A stretch of DNA of 10,642 bases from contig JAUSPM010000204.1 of assembly GCA_030655675.1 (NCBI GenBank), positions 1 through 10,642 of the forward strand, read 5' to 3'. Shown here piece by piece: positions 6,573-10,642 of the stretch (position 1 is the stretch's first letter; each line of letters begins with the position of its first letter). This stretch comes from Methanosarcinaceae archaeon (lineage in GTDB: Archaea > Halobacteriota > Methanosarcinia > Methanosarcinales > Methanosarcinaceae). Made by a program: the position numbers and the translations under genes. The notes below the pieces were generated by a model. That model was given only the letters and a program-made list of their open reading frames with translations, was not told where the DNA came from and did not search any database.

Positions 6573-7531
6573 TTCTCTCTCCTCCTTTGCATAAATACTG
6601 CTGATAATATCGCGACAAGGCCTAACAACATCCCAAATCCGGGTGTTTCTTCCATTGGCATTTCATCATACCAACCGGATTCTGCCTGTGGTACAATGAA
6701 ATCACTGGTTTCGATGTGTTTCGTATCAATTTGCGTTCCTGCAGCAATCGTCATTTGGGGCTTAAGTTGCACGTAATCTTCACCGCGTTTGACAATGGTA
6801 TCATTGTTCCATATCAACACTTCAACAATGTAGTTATATTGATTTGGAACTGTCAGGTTCAAACTTCTAATTACAGTGGTTTCGGGCTTGATTTTACCTG
6901 TCTGTATCCATTCCTTATCAGCGAGCAGACGTGCATCCATTTCCCGTGCCTTGATGAGCATTTGGTAATCGCCACTTGTACCGGCACCTTCATTTGTAAG
7001 ATAGATGTCACTTTGTATCACCACTCTATTGCCATCGACTTCACGCACAAGGAAATCCATGCCTGCGACCTCAATACCAATATCCTGAACATCAGCCGGC
7101 AGGTTTTCTAAACTATAGATCGTTATTTCTCCGGTGTTCTTACTTTTATTTTCTTCAAACAATACAGCACTAATCCTGTATCCGCCTTCTTTTGGTAATT
7201 TAAGCGTTTGAGTAATCGTTACAGTGTCGCCTTTGCCAATAATGCCGATATCATCCTCTGCCTGCACCTCAAGCAAACCGGTTTTTGTACTGAATGCTTT
7301 CAGCAGTAGCGATGTGTTCTTGCTCGAATCGCCGTAATAGTTTTCAACATAGGTTGTGACATCAATATCTATAAATGCACTTTTTACTTCTTTTGCAGAA
7401 ATATCCATGTTCGTAATTCTAAGCTGACTTTCTTCTTCAAAACTTCGAAGACATCCACTTGATAAAGTGACTGCAAGTAGAATAGATATTAATATCAAAA
7501 TTTGAATTATGGTTGACTTGTATCTGATCAA
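6569..7531 (-). CDS. Exported lipobox / PGF-CTERM surface protein (DUF7490-like)
   Basis: A 320-residue cell-surface protein. Residues 1-26 form a signal peptide ending LSSGC, so C27 could be lipidated (the -3 residue is not ideal). The C-terminus from 297 reads PGFGMLLGLVAILSAVFMQRRREK: PGF motif, hydrophobic helix, basic tail. This is the PGF-CTERM signal processed by an archaeosortase of the ArtA type. Between them are two beta-rich, Ig-like repeats (about 37-143 and 150-250) with PKEGGYRISAVLFEE in the first, as in proteins I recall as DUF7490. Several N-X-S/T sequons (for example NTS, NLT, NDT) could be glycosylated. The start is a TTG, chosen because GAGGGTGAT lies 4 bases upstream and the signal peptide begins there. 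It is translationally coupled to the small membrane protein. The role is unknown. Confidence 0.85.
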   Translation of the reverse strand: MIRYKSTIIQILILISILLAVTLSSGCLRSFEEESQLRITNMDISAKEVKSAFIDIDVTTYVENYYGDSSKNTSLLLKAFSTKTGLLEVQAEDDIGIIGKGDTVTITQTLKLPKEGGYRISAVLFEENKSKNTGEITIYSLENLPADVQDIGIEVAGMDFLVREVDGNRVVIQSDIYLTNEGAGTSGDYQMLIKAREMDARLLADKEWIQTGKIKPETTVIRSLNLTVPNQYNYIVEVLIWNNDTIVKRGEDYVQLKPQMTIAAGTQIDTKHIETSDFIVPQAESGWYDEMPMEETPGFGMLLGLVAILSAVFMQRRREK

Positions 7532-7534
7532 AAT

Positions 7535-7543
7535 ATCACCCTC
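7535..7543 (-). promoter_or_regulatory. Ribosome binding site supporting a TTG start
   Basis: Minus-strand GAGGGTGAT matches the archaeal anti-Shine-Dalgarno complement and is spaced correctly before TTG at 7531. There is no ATG or GTG at a comparable distance, so it decides the start of the surface-protein gene. Confidence 0.75.
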
Positions 7544-7563
7544 AATTTTGTATGGCGTGATGT

Positions 7564-7576
7564 AGTATTTAATACT
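7564..7576 (-). promoter_or_regulatory. Probable TATA box in a 13-bp palindrome, surface-protein operon
   Basis: AGTATTTAATACT is a perfect palindrome about an odd centre and contains a TATA-like TTAAATA on the minus strand. It would place the transcription start near 7545, directly before the ribosome binding site. The symmetry could be a regulator site or chance in A/T-rich DNA. Confidence 0.4.
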
Positions 7577-7688
7577 GTTGATATGAATTTATTGTATCAG
7601 TTCCGCACATATTTTTATATTAATCAATATCAACGTCCTTTGGTGTGAGTTGGTAATTGCCACATATCCGAAATCGATTAATAACAAC

Positions 7689-7700
7689 TTTAATTAATAT
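7689..7700 (+). promoter_or_regulatory. Candidate TATA box for argC
   Basis: TTTAATTAATAT is centred ~26 bases before the ATG at 7720, which would give a leaderless transcript. A second candidate, ATTTTTATATTA at 7611-7622, would give a leader of about 75-90 bases. No good ribosome binding site precedes any of the three clustered ATGs. Confidence 0.35.
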
Positions 7701-7719
7701 TGGAACTATACACAATTGT

Positions 7720-8760
7720 ATGAGTAATATGATAATGATAAACGTAGGAATTATTGGCGGTTCCGGATATACAGGCGGGGAACTGCTGCGCCTGCTTCTC
7801 GGGCATCCTTATGTCAATATTGAGGCTGCGACATCAAGGCGTCTGGCAGGTAAGGATGTGTGCGATACACATAAACACCTGCGTGGTTTTTTGGATATGC
7901 AATTCGAGGACTTGAGTCCTGATGAGATAAAGGAACGCTGCGATGTTGTGTTCGTTGCTGTTCCACACGGGACTTCGATGAATATTGTGCCGCAGTTACT
8001 TGATGGTAATAATAATGTTAAGGTTAAGGTCATTGACCTGAGTGCAGATTATCGTCTCAAGACAAGTGTGTTCGAGCAGGTGTACGGGATGAAGCACACA
8101 AACCCGATCGATGCGGTATTTGGTCTTGTTGAACTGCACCCAGATGTTGCGGATGAGATGTTCATCTCAAATCCAGGCTGCTACCCCACAGGTGCAACCC
8201 TCTCGGCAGCACCGCTTGTAGCTGCGGGTCTGGTCGATGCCGTGATCTTTGATTCGAAGTCCGGCATTTCGGGTGCGGGTATTGATCCAAGCGTGGCTTC
8301 GCATTATCCAAACATGGCTGAGAACATACAGCCATACAAGTTAACAACACACCGCCACCGCGCCGAGATATTCCAGGAACTCAACCGTCTGGACAATTCA
8401 CTTACGAACATCAGTTTCACACCACATGTCATACCATCGGTTCGAGGAATACTGACTACGGCGCATATTTTTACAAAATCCACGCTTTCGGCAGATGAGG
8501 TTAAGCGCATATACACAGATTTCTACAAGGACAAGCCGTTCATTCGTGTGATAGATGGAATTCCAACGCTCAGCGCGGTCAGGGGCTCGAATTTCTGCGA
8601 CATAGGTTTTGAGGTAGATGAGCATAACAGACGTGTTGTTGTGGTTTCTGCGATCGACAATCTGGTCAAAGGCGCTTCCGGGCAGGCGATTCAGAACATG
8701 AATTTGATGTGTGGCTTTGATGAAACCGAGGGTTTGTGGGTGGCTGGGGTTGCACCTTGA
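7720..8760 (+). CDS. argC: N-acetyl-gamma-glutamyl-phosphate reductase
   Basis: Cytoplasmic enzyme of arginine biosynthesis. It reduces N-acetyl-gamma-glutamyl phosphate to N-acetylglutamate 5-semialdehyde with NADPH. Counting from the ATG at 7735, the NADP-binding glycine-rich motif GGSGYTGGEL is at residues 8-17. The catalytic cysteine is C149 in SNPGCYPTGATL, and the catalytic histidine is probably H208 in HRHRAEI (same 59-residue spacing as the Cys/His pair I recall from the Mycobacterium enzyme). The conserved FTPHVIPSVRGI is at about 228-239. Length (341-346 aa) is typical. Three in-frame ATGs cluster at 7720, 7729 and 7735. Family alignment favours MINVGIIGG (7735), while a TATA box ~26 bases upstream of 7720 favours a leaderless first ATG. 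It stands alone, divergent from the surface-protein operon, with no other arg gene in view. Confidence 0.95.
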   Translation: MSNMIMINVGIIGGSGYTGGELLRLLLGHPYVNIEAATSRRLAGKDVCDTHKHLRGFLDMQFEDLSPDEIKERCDVVFVAVPHGTSMNIVPQLLDGNNNVKVKVIDLSADYRLKTSVFEQVYGMKHTNPIDAVFGLVELHPDVADEMFISNPGCYPTGATLSAAPLVAAGLVDAVIFDSKSGISGAGIDPSVASHYPNMAENIQPYKLTTHRHRAEIFQELNRLDNSLTNISFTPHVIPSVRGILTTAHIFTKSTLSADEVKRIYTDFYKDKPFIRVIDGIPTLSAVRGSNFCDIGFEVDEHNRRVVVVSAIDNLVKGASGQAIQNMNLMCGFDETEGLWVAGVAP

Positions 8761-8782
8761 TGTTTTTGGATATAATTGGATG

Positions 8783-8789
8783 TTTTTTT
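8783..8789 (+). terminator. Oligo-T terminator after argC
   Basis: A T7 run lies 23 bases after the argC stop, preceded by a smaller T5 run at 8763-8767. Archaeal RNA polymerase can terminate at such runs without a hairpin. No strong stem precedes it. Confidence 0.4.
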
Positions 8790-8872
8790 GATTGTTCTTG
8801 AATGAGCAAGAGTATAAATACAAATAAATTGTAATTACTGAAAAACAGTTAACTTATCAAAAACACATGTCG

Positions 8873-8889
8873 AACGAGGATAACTCGTT
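8873..8889 (+). promoter_or_regulatory. Perfect inverted repeat overlapping a TATA box
   Basis: AACGAG and CTCGTT (6 bp each) are separated by GATAA. The right arm runs straight into GTTTATATGC. The position suggests an operator that would cover the TATA/BRE region of the promoter for the downstream zinc-ribbon transcript. A regulator cannot be named. Confidence 0.35.
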
Positions 8890-9181
8890 TATATGCGCTT
8901 ATTTTAGGTTAATTGAATTAATAATCAGGGAAATTTATTGTATAGACAACAAGATCAAAATGCTTCGGCCTCCAATAGGTGCGTTTTACGATTTTACAAT
9001 CGAGGACATTACCATAAAAGAGATTTAATTGCCCATATCCAGGGTTTGTGTTTTTTTTAAGCCAGATCGAAAGTTGGAGATAGGTTAATAATGATAATAA
9101 GATTGAAGAGTCATGCGTAAATTCGCTATTGCAACCTTGGTTTAAACTTGCATAACAGAACAAAATAAAGGAGATATAAAT

Positions 9182-9412
9182 ATGAGTGACGATAGAAGAG
9201 GTGGCGGCGGCGGTTTCCGTGGCGGTAGCAGTGGCGGAAGAGGCGGCAGCAGTGGCGGTAGTGGCGGTTTTAGACCAAGCGGTCCACGAGATATGCATAA
9301 AGCAAAATGTGCAGACTGTGGTGAGGAAACTGAAGTACCTTTCAAACCAGATCCAGAAAGACCAGTGTACTGCAGAGAATGCTACCCTAAACATAAACCA
9401 AAAAGATATTAA
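9182..9412 (+). CDS. RGG-rich CxxC-x17-CxxC zinc-ribbon protein
   Basis: A 76-residue protein in two parts. Residues 1-34 are almost all Gly, Ser and Arg, with three RGG triplets (6-8, 13-15, 20-22), the kind of disordered tail that binds RNA in many proteins. Residues 40-70 form a small zinc ribbon with cysteines C43, C46, C64 and C67 (CADC, 17 residues, CREC), exactly the CxxC-x17-CxxC spacing known in archaeal and bacterial small proteins. The C-terminal HKPKRY is basic. Together this suggests a nucleic-acid-binding, probably RNA-binding, protein; its partner is unknown. A strong ribosome binding site (AAAGGAGAT, 9167-9175) lies 6 bases before the ATG, suggesting high expression. The G/S/R codons are GC-rich within an A/T-rich neighbourhood. 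It appears monocistronic, with a hairpin terminator downstream. Confidence 0.88.
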   Translation: MSDDRRGGGGGFRGGSSGGRGGSSGGSGGFRPSGPRDMHKAKCADCGEETEVPFKPDPERPVYCRECYPKHKPKRY

Positions 9413-9482
9413 TCCCAACAGGACACACTTAAGATATTAAAAGTGTGTTGGATGACATATATACTAACGAAAATAAAACAAA
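9413..9482 (+). other. Hairpin just after the zinc-ribbon gene
   Basis: ACACACTT (9423-9430) pairs perfectly with AAGTGTGT (9441-9448) around a 10-base loop, with CCA/TGG able to extend it past a bulge. No T run follows directly, so it may be an mRNA-stabilising 3' stem rather than a terminator. Confidence 0.4.
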
Positions 9483-9527
9483 GCGGGTTAAAATGGATTT
9501 TTCTATTTTAACCAGCAATGTTTTTTT
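9483..9527 (+). terminator. Hairpin plus T7 terminator for the zinc-ribbon gene
   Basis: GGTTAAAAT (9486-9494) pairs perfectly with ATTTTAACC (9505-9513), with an outer GC/GC pair past one mismatch. A T7 run follows at 9521-9527. A second T7 run at 9562-9568 may be a backup. The rest of 9528-9696 shows nothing else recognisable. Confidence 0.7.
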
Positions 9528-9696
9528 AAATTCATTGTTCATTAAATAAATTACACTGTTCTTTTTTTCAAATATTTGGATTGGATTTTGAAGCGACAAG
9601 ACATGTTGACTTTATACAATCGAAAATTTATCACATGTGGGAGCAACATTTTTTAAATGCTACAAGGAAGTATATTTAAATAATATGGTGTACATT

Positions 9697-9710
9697 TTTA
9701 TATATATATA
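9697..9710 (+). promoter_or_regulatory. TATA box for the three-helix membrane protein
   Basis: A long TTTATATATATATA tract lies ~33 bases before the ATG at 9736. It predicts a transcription start near 9725-9730, leaving a very short leader that contains GGGTTGAT, a weak ribosome-binding-like match. Confidence 0.5.
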
Positions 9711-9735
9711 TTTAAACATGATTGGGTTGATAAAT

Positions 9736-10095
9736 ATGTATGAAAACGCAACAACTTTTGTTTCTGGAATTACAGCAGTTTTTGGTATATTCGGAATATT
9801 TCTTTTTATAAAGTTATTCGTATCATTGAAAAATATGAATTTGGACGTATTGAAAGCACGCGTATTTCTTTCAAATAATTTTATAATCAATAATGTTGTG
9901 ATAATATTTATTGTAGGATTATTGATCGCAATCCACAATTTCATTGAATATTTAGGTTTGGGACAGCCTGAATTTTATTTTGGAACTCTTGCACCAATCT
10001 TCCCTGTACGACTATTTGCAGTTACAGAACTATTTGTTGCCATCTTATTGGTAGAATGGCTTATGTATCGATGGATAAAGATAATTAAAATATAA
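9736..10095 (+). CDS. Unrecognised three-helix membrane protein
   Basis: A 119-residue protein (start MYENATTF) that I do not recognise. It has three probable membrane helices: about residues 8-31, 50-70 and 92-112. Basic residues lie in the first loop (KNMNLDVLKAR) and at the C-terminus (RWIKIIKI), so the N-terminus should be outside, the first loop and C-terminus inside, and residues 71-91 outside. Conserved-looking polar residues inside or beside helices are H67, N68, E71, R92, E98 and E107. The frame is open from 9637 with other ATGs at 9685 and 9718. The ATG at 9736 is chosen because the TATA tract at 9697-9710 would lie inside a longer gene and GGGTTGAT precedes 9736; 9718 remains possible. 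It has no operon partners and lies just left of the repeat-rich right end. Base composition is markedly A/T-rich. Confidence 0.7.
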   Translation: MYENATTFVSGITAVFGIFGIFLFIKLFVSLKNMNLDVLKARVFLSNNFIINNVVIIFIVGLLIAIHNFIEYLGLGQPEFYFGTLAPIFPVRLFAVTELFVAILLVEWLMYRWIKIIKI

Positions 10096-10103
10096 AGATA
10101 ATT

Positions 10104-10257
10104 GTTTTTGTTTAGATGATGTAACGTTGTAGTGCAGAGTGTTTAATGAGTTCATGATAAAAACGATTATACCACCGCACAAGCGCGCGGCGTTGCCCTA
10201 CATACACATAGAATTTTCAATCGCCACCAGCGCATTCCACAATTTTCTTGTAGTATC
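10104..10257 (+). repeat. 171-bp repeat family, copy D (tail replaced)
   Basis: Begins GTTTTTGTTTAGATGATG and runs through GCAGAGTGTTTAATGAGTT, CATGATAAAAACGATT, a GC-rich segment (CCGC...GCGG, about 10175-10191), GGCGTTGCCCTACATACAC, AGAATTTTCAATCGCC, GCGCATTCCACAATTTTC and TTGTAGTAT. It has no insertion at the site where copy B is split. The last ~15-20 bases of the unit are missing, because the hairpin repeats start there instead. Confidence 0.85.
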
Positions 10258-10319
10258 TAATTTATAGAATTATATAGTTCGAGTCAATCCGAGCATAGCG
10301 AGGATTTTCTCGTTGTATA
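10258..10319 (+). repeat. 62-bp structured repeat, unit 1
   Basis: Starts TAATTTATAGAATTATATAG and folds into a long hairpin. ATTATATA (10269-10276) pairs with TATATAAT (10316-10323), CGAG with CTCG, AATCC with GGATT, then a GA/GA tandem mismatch, then GC with GC around an ATA loop (10295-10297). Unit 2 follows directly in the same orientation. Confidence 0.8.
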
Positions 10320-10379
10320 TAATCTATAAGATTATGTAGTCCAAGTAAATGCGAACGAAGTGAGCATTTTCTTGCACAT
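10320..10379 (+). repeat. 62-bp structured repeat, unit 2
   Basis: Starts TAATCTATAAGATTATGTAG and aligns with unit 1 along its length. Its hairpin has ATGT/ACAT, CAAG/CTTG, AAATGC/GCATTT, a GA/GA tandem mismatch, and AC/GT around a GAA loop (10357-10359). Stem bases differ from unit 1 in a pairwise compensating way, while the GA/GA step is unchanged. Confidence 0.8.
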
Positions 10380-10642
10380 TTTTTGCTGACGATTTAGATC
10401 ATTCAATTTAGTATATATGGAACGTGCCGCCTGGCGGCGGTTGCATTGTTTTTAGTTTCAGATAGAATAATCACATTTACGCAGCCATCCTACTAAAGCT
10501 ATACAAATACAGATAATTTCAGTACTTCACTAATTTTCCCTCACTAAATCCCTCATCGAATACACTCCACCACTCGCCTTATCATTAACTTTCTTCTCAC
10601 CCATTCTTCGATTAGAAGTATAAACACATCAAATCTGAACAT
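10380..10642. other. Right-end intergenic stretch with a GC hairpin, no clear gene
   Basis: GCCGCC T GGCGGC (10426-10438) is a GC-rich inverted repeat in A/T-rich DNA, preceded by a TATA-like GTATATATGG (10411-10420) and followed by a T5 run (10449-10453), so it could end or form part of a short RNA. On the minus strand, 10604-10530 encodes a 24-residue peptide (MGEKKVNDKASGGVYSMRDL...) that reads like protein and may be a remnant of a broken gene. Nothing firmer is visible. Confidence 0.3.

Larger units (their letters stand above)
8761..9181 (+). other. 421-bp non-coding region: long leader or small RNA ahead of the zinc-ribbon gene
   Basis: No frame here looks like protein. A plausible promoter, GTTTATATGC at 8887-8896, would start transcription near 8915-8920. 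A T8 run at 9051-9058 could end a transcript of ~135-140 bases. A second TATA-like TTTAAACTT at 9141-9149 sits close to the zinc-ribbon gene. The stretch could therefore be a ~265-base regulated leader or a separate small RNA followed by a near promoter. The palindromic TTAATTGAATTAA at about 8909-8921 is also present. None of this is proven. Confidence 0.35.

Noticed and set aside
7657..7719. Upstream TTG extension of ArgC
   Set aside because: The added residues precede the normal family start, lack a ribosome binding site, and run through a TATA-like sequence at 7689-7700.
8918..9418. Minus-strand 166-codon open frame opposite the zinc-ribbon gene
   Set aside because: Much of it is Ala/Thr runs made by the antisense of the Gly/Ser/Arg codons. 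The plus-strand protein has the exact CxxC-x17-CxxC pattern and a strong ribosome binding site.
9637..9735. Longer N-terminus for the three-helix membrane protein
   Set aside because: The extra codons cover a TATATATATA tract that looks like a promoter, and no ribosome binding site precedes the upstream starts.
10276..10291. GTTCGAGTCAATCC, resembling a tRNA T-arm
   Set aside because: No acceptor stem, D-arm or anticodon arm can be drawn around it. The bases are explained by the covarying hairpin of the 62-bp repeat.

Overview
The window looks archaeal, most likely from a Methanosarcinales-type methanogen or a close relative. The evidence is a class I lysyl-tRNA synthetase, TATA-box promoters close to start codons, GGTGA-type ribosome binding sites, a surface protein with a PGF-CTERM archaeosortase signal, an archaeal BofA-like protein and a small CxxC-x17-CxxC zinc-ribbon protein. 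The assignment to order is inference from gene types, not from a database search.

Layout: (1) 1-701 has no convincing gene. It is packed with three copies of a ~171-bp non-coding repeat family carrying a variable GC-rich hairpin. One copy is split by a small MITE-like insertion. (2) 743-3058, plus strand: lysS followed 9 bp later by a SAM-dependent methyltransferase. (3) 3055-6227, minus strand, converging on the methyltransferase with a 4-bp overlap: a U32-family protein (RlhA/YdcP-like), a DNPH1/Rcl-like nucleotide N-hydrolase joined to it by an ATGA overlap, and a BofA-like membrane protein. (4) 6305-7576, minus strand: a lipobox/PGF-CTERM surface protein and a small two-helix membrane protein joined by an ATGA overlap, ending in a strong intrinsic terminator. 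(5) 7689-8760, plus strand: argC for arginine biosynthesis, divergent from the surface-protein operon. (6) 8761-9527: a long non-coding stretch and then an RGG-rich zinc-ribbon protein with a hairpin terminator. (7) 9697-10095: an unrecognised three-helix membrane protein. (8) 10096-10642: a fourth copy of the 171-bp repeat, abutting a tandem pair of covarying hairpins with conserved tandem G-A steps.

The core genes are mostly household ones: aminoacylation, rRNA/tRNA modification, nucleotide clean-up and arginine synthesis. The least explained material is the non-coding repeats at both ends, the hairpin array at 10258-10379 and the long region ahead of the RGG zinc-ribbon gene. I see no CRISPR array, tRNA, rRNA or complete transposase gene.
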